Source: JBKPNZ01 sp046732895
Lineage (GTDB): Bacteria > Actinomycetota > Thermoleophilia > Solirubrobacterales > 70-9
NCBI GenBank assembly: GCA_046732895.1
Contig: JBKPNZ010000035.1
Location: 48,184 to 112,183, forward strand
Reading direction: 5' to 3'
DNA length: 64,000 nt
Under the pieces are notes generated by a model. It was given only the letters and a program-made list of their open reading frames with translations, was not told the DNA's origin and made no database searches. The first letter of the stretch is position 1; every line of letters starts with the position of its first letter. The position numbers and the translations under genes were made by a program. Shown here piece by piece: positions 49,622-58,311 of this stretch.

Positions 49622-50590
49622 TCAGGCGGCGGCGCGGCGCTCGGCGACCTCGGCGGCCGCCTCGTCCGCGTGGTAGGAGCTGCGAACGAGCGGGCCGGAC
49701 GCGACCGACTCGAACCCCATCTCGTAAGCAGCATCGCGCAGCGCGTCGAACTCGTCAGGGTGCCAGTACCGAACCACCGGTAGGTGGCGCTCCGTCGGCC
49801 GCAGGTACTGACCGACGGTCAGCACCTGGACCTCGTGATCCCGCAGGATCCGGAAGGTCTCCAGCATCTCGTCGAACTCCTCGCCGAGGCCGACCATGAG
49901 GCCGGACTTGGTGACGACATCGTCGCCGCCCATCTCCTTGGCGAGGCGCAGCACGCGCGCGGAGCGGAGGAAGTCGGAGCCGCGCCGCGCCTTCGGGTAC
50001 AGGCGCGGCACCGTCTCGACGTTGTGGTTGAAGACGTCGGGGCGCTCGTGGACCACCTTCGCAAGCGGCATCTCCTGGCCACGGAAGTCGGGCGTCAGCA
50101 CCTCAACCTTGCAGTCGGGAGCCATCATGCGGATCGAGCGAATCACGCCGACGAACGCACCGGCGCCGTAGTCGGGCAGGTCATCGCGATCGACCGAGGT
50201 GATGACGGCGTGACGCAGACCCATCTTCTGCACCTGGTTCGCGACCCGAAGCGGCTCGAGCGGGTCGTTCCACGTCGGCACCCCTGTCTGCACGTTGCAG
50301 AACCCGCAGCGGCGGGTGCAGACGTCGCCGAGGATCATGAAGGTGGCGGTGCCCCGCTCCCAGCACTCCCCGACGTTGGGGCAGTTCGCCTCCTCGCAGA
50401 CGGTGTGGAGGTTGTCCGCGTGGATCGCCTGCTTCAGGCGCCGGTAGGTCGGACCGCCCGGAGCGGGGACCTTGAGCCACGGGGGCTTGCGCTCGCGGAA
50501 GGGGCGTCCCTCCGCGATCGTCGAGCCACCCGGGTTCGCACGCGAGCGGGTGACGTGGAGGCGCGGCGTCTGGGTGGGCGTCTCGGCCAT
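49622..50590 (-). CDS. lipA: Lipoyl synthase
   Basis: A 322-residue radical-SAM enzyme that inserts two sulfurs into octanoyl groups on E2/H-protein lipoyl domains. Both iron-sulfur motifs are visible: the auxiliary cluster Cys65, Cys70, Cys76 (CEEANCPNVGEC) and the radical-SAM motif Cys91, Cys95, Cys98 (CTRRCGFC). The C-terminal RSSYHADE gives the conserved Ser ligand. It is 5 bp downstream of lipB; both serve the E2 subunit encoded in the same operon. Confidence 0.97.
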   Translation of the reverse strand: MAETPTQTPRLHVTRSRANPGGSTIAEGRPFRERKPPWLKVPAPGGPTYRRLKQAIHADNLHTVCEEANCPNVGECWERGTATFMILGDVCTRRCGFCNVQTGVPTWNDPLEPLRVANQVQKMGLRHAVITSVDRDDLPDYGAGAFVGVIRSIRMMAPDCKVEVLTPDFRGQEMPLAKVVHERPDVFNHNVETVPRLYPKARRGSDFLRSARVLRLAKEMGGDDVVTKSGLMVGLGEEFDEMLETFRILRDHEVQVLTVGQYLRPTERHLPVVRYWHPDEFDALRDAAYEMGFESVASGPLVRSSYHADEAAAEVAERRAAA

Positions 50591-50595
50591 CGCTT

Positions 50596-51429
50596 CTACC
50601 GTACCGATGCGGGCGTCGCGCCCACCAGCGCTTCGACCCCATCGACGAGCTCCGCCAGCCGTGCGGCGCCCATCTCCACCGGCGAGCGCCCGTAGGCCTC
50701 ACCGAAGCGGTCGCGCACCGTGGTGGCGAACGCCTCCAGATCCTGCTCACTCCCGAGTTCGCGCGAGAGCGACGTCATCCGGCACGCCTCGATCCCACAG
50801 GGCACGATCCACTCGAACGGCTGCAGGTCGTTGTTGACGTTGATCGCGAAGCCGTGCGTGGTCACGCCACGGTTGACGTGCACGCCGATCGAGCCGATCT
50901 TCCGCAGAGCAACTCCCGCCGCCTCCTCTGCTCCCGCCCGGAATGCCTTGCCCTCGCCATTCGGCTCGGGCATTTCCATGCTGCTCTCGCGTCCGGGGGC
51001 GGCGGGGGAGCTCGTCCAGACCCCAGTGAGGTCGTTGATCGTCTGCGCCTCGACTCCCCAGTCTCCAAGCGCGCCGATCATCACCCGCTCCATGCGGCGG
51101 ACGTACGCGTGGACGTCGTCCGGCTCGCCGAGCTCGGTGAGGCTCACGATCGGATAGCCGACGAGCTGGCCGGGACCGTGGTATGTCACGCGGCCGCCGC
51201 GATCGGTGTCGGTCACGTCGATCCCCTGCATCCGGCACCAGTCTTCGCCCATCGGCAGCTCGTCGGCGCTCGTGCGCCGGCCCTTCGTGTAGACGGGCGG
51301 ATGCTCGAGCAACAGGAGCAGGTCGGGCACCGCACCCGCGTGCCGCGCGCCCTCGAGCGCCTTCTGCGCCTCGCGCGCGTACGCGTAGGGAACCTGGCCG
51401 CAGCGGACGACCCAGACCTCGGCGTTCAT
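50596..51429 (-). CDS. lipB: Octanoyl-ACP:protein N-octanoyltransferase with insertion
   Basis: A 277-residue LipB, longer than the usual 210-240. It moves octanoyl groups from ACP to lipoyl domains, linking the FAS-II and oxoacid-dehydrogenase operons. Motifs: RGGRVTYHGPGQLVGYP, catalytic Lys177 in RKIGSIGVHVNRGV and catalytic Cys211 in IVPCGIEACRM. Residues about 141-175 are an insertion rich in Ser, Pro, Glu and Gly, placed just before the catalytic Lys strand. The insertion looks disordered and is unusual. Confidence 0.94.
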   Translation of the reverse strand: MNAEVWVVRCGQVPYAYAREAQKALEGARHAGAVPDLLLLLEHPPVYTKGRRTSADELPMGEDWCRMQGIDVTDTDRGGRVTYHGPGQLVGYPIVSLTELGEPDDVHAYVRRMERVMIGALGDWGVEAQTINDLTGVWTSSPAAPGRESSMEMPEPNGEGKAFRAGAEEAAGVALRKIGSIGVHVNRGVTTHGFAINVNNDLQPFEWIVPCGIEACRMTSLSRELGSEQDLEAFATTVRDRFGEAYGRSPVEMGAARLAELVDGVEALVGATPASVR

Positions 51430-51444
51430 GGCCCTAGTCTCGCA

Positions 51445-52572
51445 TCAGGCCGCGGCGGGCTTGCGCGCGGCGGCGTCCAGACGCTCACGCGCGATGCCGG
51501 CAGCCGCGCGAAGGGGCGTCGTGTCGTGCGCCGAGGCCGCCGAGAGGATCCGCTCCATCGTTTCCTCGATCCCTCGCGCCAGCTCCCGCGCATGCTCCTC
51601 CGAGTACCCCCGGATCTCCATGTAGACGTGGATCAGGCCGCCCGCGTTCGCGATGAAATCGGGCGCGTAGAGGATGTCGCGCTCGTCCAGCTGTTCGGCG
51701 AGCCCCTCGTCGGCGAGCTGGTTGTTGGCCGAGCCGCAGATGATCTGGCATCGCAAGAGCGGCAGGCTGGCCGCGTCGATCACGCCGCCGAGGGCGCACG
51801 GAGCGAGCACGTCGCACGGCTCCGAGATCGCGGCCTCAGGCTCGATCCAGCGGGCATCCAGGCGCTCTGCGAGCTCCTGCGTCGCCGGATCGATGTCCGT
51901 CACGGTCAGCTGCGCACCCGCTTCGGCCAGGCGACCCGCCAGCTTTGAGCCGACATGCCCGAGCCCGATCACCACCACCCGCTTCCCCGCGAGCTGTGTC
52001 GAGCCGAAGCGCGCGCGGGCACATGCCCGCATCGCGGCTTCGACCCCCTCGGCGGTGAACGGGCTCGGATCGCCCGAGCCGCCCCGCTCGAGCGGCATGC
52101 CGGTGAGATGTGAAGTTCGCTCCGAGATCGTCACGAGATCCTCGGGTGAGATCCCGACGTCCTCGGCGGTGATGTAGCGCCCGTCGAGCGACTCGACCAG
52201 GTCGGCGAAGTCGAGCAGGACCGCGCGGCGGTCCGACCCGCGCGGCGGTCCCTCGGGACCAGCGCAGATGACGCCCTTGCCGCCTCCGAGATCGAGCCCA
52301 GCCGCGGCGGCCTTCAGCGTCATCCCCCGCGCGAGCCGCAGGGCGTCGCGAGACGCGTCGATCGTCGACGGGTAATGCCACATGCGCGCCCCACCGAGGG
52401 CCGGGCCGAGCACGGTGGAGTGAATCGCCACGATCACGTAGCGGCCACTGCGCCGCCCGCGCCTCACGACGAGCTCCTCGTGCTCGAACGGCACGGGCGG
52501 GATCGACCCATTCTGCGGCGCCTCTGTGGTCGCCGCCGGTCGTCCGTTTCCGCGTTCCGCGACGGCGCTCAT
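51445..52572 (-). CDS. Leucine/valine dehydrogenase-like amino acid dehydrogenase
   Basis: A 375-residue Glu/Leu/Phe/Val dehydrogenase. It has HSTVLGPALGGARMWHYPST, the catalytic-Lys region GLDLGGGKGVI and RYITAEDVGISPEDLVTISE. The NAD domain is GKRVVVIGLGHVGSKLAGRL. This is the leucine dehydrogenase layout (GGGKGV and AEDVG), distinct from the glutamate enzyme at 45.5 kb. It makes branched 2-oxoacids from Leu/Val/Ile for the downstream dehydrogenase complex. ATG 52572 overlaps the E2 stop as ATGA. Confidence 0.92.
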   Translation of the reverse strand: MSAVAERGNGRPAATTEAPQNGSIPPVPFEHEELVVRRGRRSGRYVIVAIHSTVLGPALGGARMWHYPSTIDASRDALRLARGMTLKAAAAGLDLGGGKGVICAGPEGPPRGSDRRAVLLDFADLVESLDGRYITAEDVGISPEDLVTISERTSHLTGMPLERGGSGDPSPFTAEGVEAAMRACARARFGSTQLAGKRVVVIGLGHVGSKLAGRLAEAGAQLTVTDIDPATQELAERLDARWIEPEAAISEPCDVLAPCALGGVIDAASLPLLRCQIICGSANNQLADEGLAEQLDERDILYAPDFIANAGGLIHVYMEIRGYSEEHARELARGIEETMERILSAASAHDTTPLRAAAGIARERLDAAARKPAAA

Positions 52573-54002
52573 GAGCCGGCCTCCCAACTCTCGAGCCGCG
52601 CCTTGACGCGTGCGAGGAACCTTGCGGCTGTGGCCCCGTCGAGGGCGCGATGGTCGAACGAAAGGGGCAGGAAGCCCATCGGCCTGATGGCGATGGAGTC
52701 GCCCTCGTGGCCCTCCACGACGACGGGCCGCTTGACGATGGCCTCGAGGTCGAGGATCGCCACCTGCGGCTGATTGATGATCGGCGTCGCGATCACGGCC
52801 CCGAACTGCCCGGGGTTGGTGATCGTGAACGTGCCGCCGTGCACCTCGTCCGGCTCGAGCTGCCTCGCCCGCGCGCGCGTCGCGACGTCGCCGATGGCCG
52901 CGGCCATCCCCTCGAGACTCAGGCGCTGAGCCTTCGGGATGACCGGCACGATCAGCCCGTCGTCGAGCGCCACGGCGATGCCGAGGTTGACATCGTCGTG
53001 GAAGACGAGCTCATCGCCCTCGACCGACGAGTTCAGCTCCGGGAACTCCGCAAGCGCCTCGACGGTCGCCGTCGCGACGAACGCCAGGTAGGTGAGCGAC
53101 ACACCACGGCGCTTCATCGACTCCTTGAGCGCCGCCCTCGCCGCGGCAACCCGAGAGAAGTCGACCTCGACGATCGTCGTGACGTGCGCCGCAGTCCTGC
53201 GGCTCTCCACCATGTGTCTGGCGATCGCCTGGCGCATGGGGGACATCGGTTCGCGCCGCGCGCCGTCGGCCACCGCAGCGGGCGCCGCGGGGGCTGCCTC
53301 GACGGGGGCTTCCTCGGCGGGCGCCGCCTCCGGCTCATCGGGCCGGTAGGGGGACTCAATGTGAAGCGGTCGCTCGGCCGGCGCCTCGTCTCCGCCGCCG
53401 CCGTTCTCGATGAACGCCAGGACGTCACGCTTCCGCACACGCCCACCGATCCCCGTCCCTTCCACCTGCTCCAGGTCGACCCCGTGCTTGTCGGCGATCC
53501 GCCGCACCACGGGCGAGTAGAAGCGGGACCGATCACCCTCGGCCGCACCTGGCGAGGGTGGCGTCGGGGAGGTCCCCTCATCGGGGACAGGACCAGCGCC
53601 CGTCGAGGCCTGATCCTCCTCGGCGACAGGACCCGCGGCCCGCGCGGCCTGGTCCTCGTCCGGATGCGCCTCCCCCGGCTTGGCACCAGGGTCGATCTCG
53701 GCCAGCACGGTGCCGACCGCAACAGTCTCGCCGGGCTCGACGACGATCCGCTCGAGCCTCCCATTGGCGGGAGACGGGATCTCGACGTCGACCTTGTCGG
53801 TCGTGACGTCGGCGATCGTCTCGTCGGCCTCGATCCAATCACCTGGCCGTTTGCGCCACTCGAGGATCGTGCCCTCGGACACGCTGATCCCCATCTGAGG
53901 CATCGAAACCTCGATCAACGCACCCAACGTTCCGCCCGCCTCCTCGGCTCCGCCTCCAGGGGTGGCCGGGTCGGCTGCAGGGCTAGTAGGCGAGGAGCTC
54001 AC
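52569..54002 (-). CDS. 2-oxoacid dehydrogenase complex E2 (dihydrolipoamide acyltransferase)
   Basis: A 477-residue E2. The lipoyl domain is residues 28-105 with lipoylated Lys70 in ADVTTDKVDVEIPSP. An acidic linker follows. The peripheral E1/E3-binding domain is at about 165-205 (YSPVVRRIADKHGVDLEQVE, GTGIGGRVRKRDVLAFI). The catalytic domain is at about 250-475, with His451 and Asp455 in SFDHRALDGATAARFL. The single lipoyl domain and operon with leucine dehydrogenase favour a branched-chain rather than pyruvate complex. GTG 54002 overlaps the E1-beta gene by 20 nt. Confidence 0.95.
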   Translation of the reverse strand: MSSSPTSPAADPATPGGGAEEAGGTLGALIEVSMPQMGISVSEGTILEWRKRPGDWIEADETIADVTTDKVDVEIPSPANGRLERIVVEPGETVAVGTVLAEIDPGAKPGEAHPDEDQAARAAGPVAEEDQASTGAGPVPDEGTSPTPPSPGAAEGDRSRFYSPVVRRIADKHGVDLEQVEGTGIGGRVRKRDVLAFIENGGGGDEAPAERPLHIESPYRPDEPEAAPAEEAPVEAAPAAPAAVADGARREPMSPMRQAIARHMVESRRTAAHVTTIVEVDFSRVAAARAALKESMKRRGVSLTYLAFVATATVEALAEFPELNSSVEGDELVFHDDVNLGIAVALDDGLIVPVIPKAQRLSLEGMAAAIGDVATRARARQLEPDEVHGGTFTITNPGQFGAVIATPIINQPQVAILDLEAIVKRPVVVEGHEGDSIAIRPMGFLPLSFDHRALDGATAARFLARVKARLESWEAGS

Positions 54003-55032
54003 GGCACGCCTCCTTCATGTCGTCGAGCTGGGGGAGGACGGCCTGCTCGAGCGGAGGGCTGAAGGGGATCGGCACGTCGGGCGCGGTCAGCCGCCGCACC
54101 GGTGCGTCGAGATCCTCGAACGCCTCTTCGCTGATCAGCGCGGCGACCTCGGCACCGACCCCGCACGACCGCGTTGCCTCGTGGGCGACGAGCACCTTGC
54201 CCGTCTTGCGGGCCGTGGTGAGTACCGCTGCGGTGTCCATCGGGGCGAGAGTCCGCAGGTCGAGGACCTCGATGTCCTCGTCGAGCTCATCGGCCGCCTG
54301 CAGCGCCAGATGGACGCTCGATCCGTAGGCGATGACGCTCATCTCCTCGCCTTCACGAGCGATCCGCGCCTTGCCGAGCGGGACCGCGTAGTCACCGGCC
54401 GGCACCTCGTCTTTCACGTGTCGGTAGAGCCCCTTGTGCTCGAGGTAGCAGACCGGGTTCGGGTCGCGGATTGCGCTCACCAGGAGGCCCTTGGCGTCGG
54501 CCGCGGTTGCCGGCGCGACGACCTTCAGGCCCGGCGCCTGCAGGAACCACGCCTCGGGGTTCTGGGAGTGGAAGGGTCCTCCGGAAAAGCCGCCTCCGGA
54601 GGGCAGGCGCACCACCATCGGCACCGCCACGCCCTGGCGGAAGTGCAGCTTCGCCGCGACGTTGACGAGCTGGTCGAACCCGCACGAGATGAAGTCCGCG
54701 AACTGCATCTCGCATACAGGCCGCAGCCCCTCCGCCGCCGCGCCGACAGCCGTGCCGATGATCGCGTTCTCGGCCAGGGGAGCATCGAGGACGCGCTCGG
54801 CGCCGAACTCCTCCATGAACCCGTCCGTGACCTTGAACGCGCCACCGAAGGCGCCGATGTCCTCGCCCAGGCAGAAGACGGTCTCGTCCCGCCGCATCTC
54901 CTCCCTGAGGCCATCGGAAATGGCCTCTAGATAGGTCATCAACCGGGGACTGGGAGCCTCCTCAGGCCCCGACACCCCCGGACGCGAAGCGGAGGAGGTG
55001 GCGGGCATTTGTGTGCTGGCTACTTCGGTCAT
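53983..55032 (-). CDS. 2-oxoacid dehydrogenase E1 beta subunit (branched-chain type)
   Basis: A 349-residue transketolase-like subunit. MTYLEAISDGLREEMRRDET, CLGEDIGAFGGAFKVTDGF, DAPLAENAIIGTAVGAAAEG and EMQFADFISCGFDQLVN match E1-beta. IEVLDLRTLAPMDTAAVLTT is the transketolase C-terminal domain. A 50-residue Ala/Pro/Ser-rich N-terminal extension precedes the conserved part. ATG 55032 overlaps the E1-alpha stop as ATGA, ensuring balanced synthesis of the heterotetramer. Confidence 0.95.
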   Translation of the reverse strand: MTEVASTQMPATSSASRPGVSGPEEAPSPRLMTYLEAISDGLREEMRRDETVFCLGEDIGAFGGAFKVTDGFMEEFGAERVLDAPLAENAIIGTAVGAAAEGLRPVCEMQFADFISCGFDQLVNVAAKLHFRQGVAVPMVVRLPSGGGFSGGPFHSQNPEAWFLQAPGLKVVAPATAADAKGLLVSAIRDPNPVCYLEHKGLYRHVKDEVPAGDYAVPLGKARIAREGEEMSVIAYGSSVHLALQAADELDEDIEVLDLRTLAPMDTAAVLTTARKTGKVLVAHEATRSCGVGAEVAALISEEAFEDLDAPVRRLTAPDVPIPFSPPLEQAVLPQLDDMKEACRELLAY

Positions 55033-56153
55033 GCCGCCCTCCGTTCGCTCGCGCCGTTGTGGTGGCCGTTGTGGCTGCGCCAGTACGACCACGGCGCCTG
55101 GGCGTCGCCGAGCGGCTCGAAGTCGTCGGCATAGACACCCTCCCTGGCCAAATCCGGATCAGGCATCGGTGAGGCGAGCGCCTTCTCCGAGCACTCCTTC
55201 ACGTACTCGGTCACCTCGGCGCGGATCGACTGCACCTCGTCCTGCGAGAAGCCGAAGTCCTGGACGAGCCGGCGGGCGTAGCGCTCGATGGGGTCCCGGC
55301 GGCCCCACTCCTCGAACATCTCCTTCGGCACGTAGCTCATGTCGTCGTGGGCGCCGTGGCCGTGCATGCGCATGGTCTGGCACTCGATCAACGTCGGCCC
55401 CTCGCCGCTGCGGGCACGCTCGACCGCCGCCCGTGATGCCTCGAAGACAGCCTCGACGTCATTGCCGTCGGCAGCCACCCCGGGGAAGCCGTAGGTGGCG
55501 GCGCGCTCAACGGGATCGACGGCGAACTCGAGCCGGTTGGGTGTGGAGTAGGCGAACTGGTTGTTCTCCAGCACGAAGACGATCGGCAGCCCGTGGACGC
55601 CGGCGAAGTTCATCGCCTCGTGCCACTGGCCGTTCGCCGTGGAGCCCTCCCCGAAGTAAGTCATCGCGACTCGCCGCTCGCCTCGCTGCTTGAACGAGAG
55701 CGCCATACCGGCTGCGACCAGCGCCATGTCGGGAAGCATCGAAACCATGCCGATACAGCCGAGCTTGGGGTCGCCGAAATGCATGTTCCCGTCCTTGCCT
55801 CCGGTGACGCCGCCGGAGCGGCCCATGTAGTTCGCGAGGTAGCGGTCCGGCGTCACGCCGCGGACGAAGTGCGCACCGAGATCGCGGTGCAGGATGCACA
55901 TGCGGTCGTGCGGACCGAGCGTGAACGAGCTGCCCACGGAGATCGCCTCCTGGCCGCACCCGTCGTAGAAGGACCCGGGGACCTTGCCCTGCTTGTAGAG
56001 GGTGAGACCGCGCTCCTCTGCGGTGCGCATCATCACCATGAACCGGAAGAGGCTGGCGCGATCGTCCCGCGTCAGCTCGGCGTCGCCATGCGGCCGGTCG
56101 TACGCGCCCGCGCGTACGCCTGGGCTCGCGACGGCAGCGTCGCTTGTCTCCAT
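55029..56153 (-). CDS. 2-oxoacid dehydrogenase E1 alpha subunit (branched-chain type)
   Basis: A 374-residue ThDP-dependent subunit. The ThDP motif is GEGSTANGQWHEAMNFAG running to VLENN (168-198). GGKDGNMHFGDPKLGCIGMV and MRMHGHGAHDDMSYVPKEMF (phosphorylation-loop region) are typical of E1-alpha. It decarboxylates branched 2-oxoacids. It is the first gene of the operon E1a-E1b-E2-leuDH-lipB-lipA. Two GGGATCTCC-centred palindromes lie 30-79 bp upstream of its ATG. E3 is not encoded here. Confidence 0.95.
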   Translation of the reverse strand: METSDAAVASPGVRAGAYDRPHGDAELTRDDRASLFRFMVMMRTAEERGLTLYKQGKVPGSFYDGCGQEAISVGSSFTLGPHDRMCILHRDLGAHFVRGVTPDRYLANYMGRSGGVTGGKDGNMHFGDPKLGCIGMVSMLPDMALVAAGMALSFKQRGERRVAMTYFGEGSTANGQWHEAMNFAGVHGLPIVFVLENNQFAYSTPNRLEFAVDPVERAATYGFPGVAADGNDVEAVFEASRAAVERARSGEGPTLIECQTMRMHGHGAHDDMSYVPKEMFEEWGRRDPIERYARRLVQDFGFSQDEVQSIRAEVTEYVKECSEKALASPMPDPDLAREGVYADDFEPLGDAQAPWSYWRSHNGHHNGASERRAA

Positions 56154-56521
56154 CCTGTCCGCCTTTCAGTCTGGCCCCGCTTGTGGGATCTCCACGTCAC
56201 CGAGCCGCTTTCGCCGGCTGCGGGATCTCCGCCTCCGGCGCCTACGGACCAAGGAGGCGAGGGTTGACCCCTCCTCCTCTATTTGGATCCGCTCGAGGGT
56301 TCGTGCGAATCGCTACGGCGATTGTATCCCGCAGGGCGACGTTTCAAGCGCCGGTGGCCGGAAGTTGCGGGAATTCGGTTTCGCGACGCCCAGATCACGA
56401 TGCGCGCCCTGAGCCCCCTCACCACTCGACACATGTGCCCAATCCGTCGAGCGTGTCGACGTTCGGAGCCGAGGTGTCGAATCGGGGAAACCGAAGTAGT
56501 GCGGAGGTGTCGGCTGGCTAG
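56154..56521. promoter_or_regulatory. 368-bp divergent regulatory region between oxoacid-dehydrogenase and FAS-II operons
   Basis: No gene. Near the E1-alpha side are two 13-bp palindromes with the same centre: GTGG-GATCT-CCAC (56183-56195) and GCGG-GATCT-CCGC (56220-56232), 37 bp apart with a paired T/A to C/G change. CGCCTCC/GGAGGCG (56230-56236, 56253-56259) is a third stem. Near fabD the word GTGTCG appears at 56453, 56474 and 56507, with its inverse CGACAC at 56427. No clear -35/-10 pair was found for either side. Confidence 0.5.
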
Positions 56522-57355
56522 ATGCCGACGATGGCCTTGATCTTCCCTGGACAGGGAAGCCACAGCATGGGCATGGACGAGCCCTACCGGGACTCGGAGC
56601 TCCTCGAGCGCGGGCTCGAGTTGCTGACCGAGGACCCGTTTCCACGCCTTGACGAGGGGACCCGCTGGCAGCAGCCGGCGGTGTTCCTCTGCTCGGTCTG
56701 CGCCTGGGCGGAGGCGGGCAGGCCGACCGCAGCCGCATCTGCCGGCCACTCGCTGGGCGAGTACGCGGCGCTGGTCGCCGCTGGAGCGCTGGAGTTCGAT
56801 ACGGCGGTGCGCCTGGTCGAGCTGCGCGCGAAGGTCATGGCTGCGGCGGCCGAGGAGAGCCCCGGCGGCATGGTGGCGATGCTCGGTGGCGACTCCGACG
56901 CCGTCAGGCGCCTGGCCGACGAGCTCGATCTGGTAGTCGCCAACGACAACGCTCCGGGCCAGCTCGTGCTCTCCGGAGACCCCGAGGCCATCGAGCAGGT
57001 GGTGAGCCGGGCCGGCGACGAGACCGGGGCGCGGGCAAGGACGCTCTCGGTCAGCGGCCCCTTCCACTCGCAGGCGATGGAGCCGGCGGTCCCCCCGCTC
57101 CGCGCCGCACTCGCCGAGGCTGACTTCCGCGAGCCGGCCTTCCCGGTCTATTCGTGCGCGACCGCGGCACCCTTCGAGGATCCCGCCGAGGAGCTGGCGC
57201 TGAACGTCACTCGGCCCGTCCGCTGGCGCGAGACCGTGCTCGCCATGCGTGCCGCAGGCGTCGAACACTTCATCGAGCTGGGCCCAGGCCAGGTGCTCAC
57301 CGGGCTCCTGCGGCGCATCCTCCCCGAGCAGCAGGTGGCGGGTGGCGTCTCGTGA
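56522..57355 (+). CDS. fabD: Malonyl-CoA:ACP transacylase
   Basis: A 277-residue acyltransferase that loads malonate on ACP. The N-terminal ALIFPGQGSHSMGM is standard, the nucleophile Ser77 lies in SAGHSLGEYAALVAAGAL and the His in VSGPFHSQAMEP (His182). LGPGQVLTGLLRRI is the C-terminal strand. It is shorter than the usual 300-310 residues through short helices after residue 25. ATG 56522 has no good Shine-Dalgarno; ATG 56531 is the alternative. It is the first gene of the FAS-II operon and overlaps fabH by 4 nt (GTGA). Confidence 0.95.
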   Translation: MPTMALIFPGQGSHSMGMDEPYRDSELLERGLELLTEDPFPRLDEGTRWQQPAVFLCSVCAWAEAGRPTAAASAGHSLGEYAALVAAGALEFDTAVRLVELRAKVMAAAAEESPGGMVAMLGGDSDAVRRLADELDLVVANDNAPGQLVLSGDPEAIEQVVSRAGDETGARARTLSVSGPFHSQAMEPAVPPLRAALAEADFREPAFPVYSCATAAPFEDPAEELALNVTRPVRWRETVLAMRAAGVEHFIELGPGQVLTGLLRRILPEQQVAGGVS

Positions 57356-58311
57356 GGGCGGGGATCTTCGGCATCGGATCGGCGCTTCCCGATCACGTGG
57401 TCCGCAACGCGCGGCTGACCGAGACGCTCGACACGTCCGACGAGTGGATCGTGAAGCGCACCGGCATCCGCGAGCGCCGCTGGCTGAACGGGGCCCAGAC
57501 GCTCGCCGACCTGGCGGCCGCCGCCTGCGCGGAGGCGCTCGCCGATGCGGGACGTCGTCCCGAAGAGGTCGACCGGCTGATCATCGCGACCATCACTCCC
57601 GATCGCCTGACGCCCGGGCTCGCCTCCGACGTCGCCGAGCTCATCGGCGCCTCACGGGCGGGAGTCTGGGACGTGAACGCCGCGTGCGCCGGCTTTCTTG
57701 CCGCTCTCGAGCAGGCGGTGGCGCTCGTGGAGTCGGGGCGGGCGGAGCTCGTGGTGGTGTGTGGAGCGGAGGCGCTGTCGCGGATCATCGACATGAACGA
57801 TCGCTCGACCGCGGTCCTCTTCGGCGACGGCGCCGGAGCCGTCGTCGTTGCCGGCGGCGAGCTGGATCTTGGCGTCGCGGGCTTCGTCCAGGGCTGCGAC
57901 GGCGCCCAGGCGGGCCTGCTCTACGCGGAGGCGGACGAGCGCCTCCTGCGAATGGAGGGTCGCGACGTCTACCGCCATGCCGTCCGGCGCATGGCGGATG
58001 CGGCACGCGCCGCCCTCGCGGACGCGGGCCTCAAGGCCTCCGACCTCGACCTGCTCGTCGCCCACCAGGCGAACATACGCATCGTCGAGGCGACCGCCCT
58101 CGAGCTGGGGATCCCCCCTGAGCGTGTGGAGCTCAATCTGGATCACGTCGCAAACACCTCCTCGGCTTCGATTCCGCTGGCCCTGCACGACGCCGAGCGC
58201 GAGGGCCGGCTCTGGCCCGGCGCCCGTGTCGGCCTTGTCGCCTTTGGAGCCGGCTTCGTCTGGGCCGCCGGCGTGATTTCGTGGAAGGAGCGCGCTCCCG
58301 TCTATGCCTGA
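57352..58311 (+). CDS. fabH: Beta-ketoacyl-ACP synthase III
   Basis: A 319-residue KAS III that starts fatty-acid synthesis by condensing an acyl-CoA primer with malonyl-ACP. The catalytic triad is Cys112 (WDVNAACAGFLAAL), His238 (LLVAHQANIRIVEA) and Asn268 (LDHVANTSSASIPLAL). The start is GTG 57352, overlapping fabD; the frame further upstream is antisense-like shadow. Primer choice cannot be read directly, but the adjacent branched-chain dehydrogenase operon suggests isobutyryl-, isovaleryl- or 2-methylbutyryl-CoA (inference). Confidence 0.95.
   Translation: MRAGIFGIGSALPDHVVRNARLTETLDTSDEWIVKRTGIRERRWLNGAQTLADLAAAACAEALADAGRRPEEVDRLIIATITPDRLTPGLASDVAELIGASRAGVWDVNAACAGFLAALEQAVALVESGRAELVVVCGAEALSRIIDMNDRSTAVLFGDGAGAVVVAGGELDLGVAGFVQGCDGAQAGLLYAEADERLLRMEGRDVYRHAVRRMADAARAALADAGLKASDLDLLVAHQANIRIVEATALELGIPPERVELNLDHVANTSSASIPLALHDAEREGRLWPGARVGLVAFGAGFVWAAGVISWKERAPVYA

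Noticed and set aside
52650..54062. A 470-codon plus-strand frame opposite the E2 gene
   Set aside because: Antisense shadow of E2 with no protein family features.
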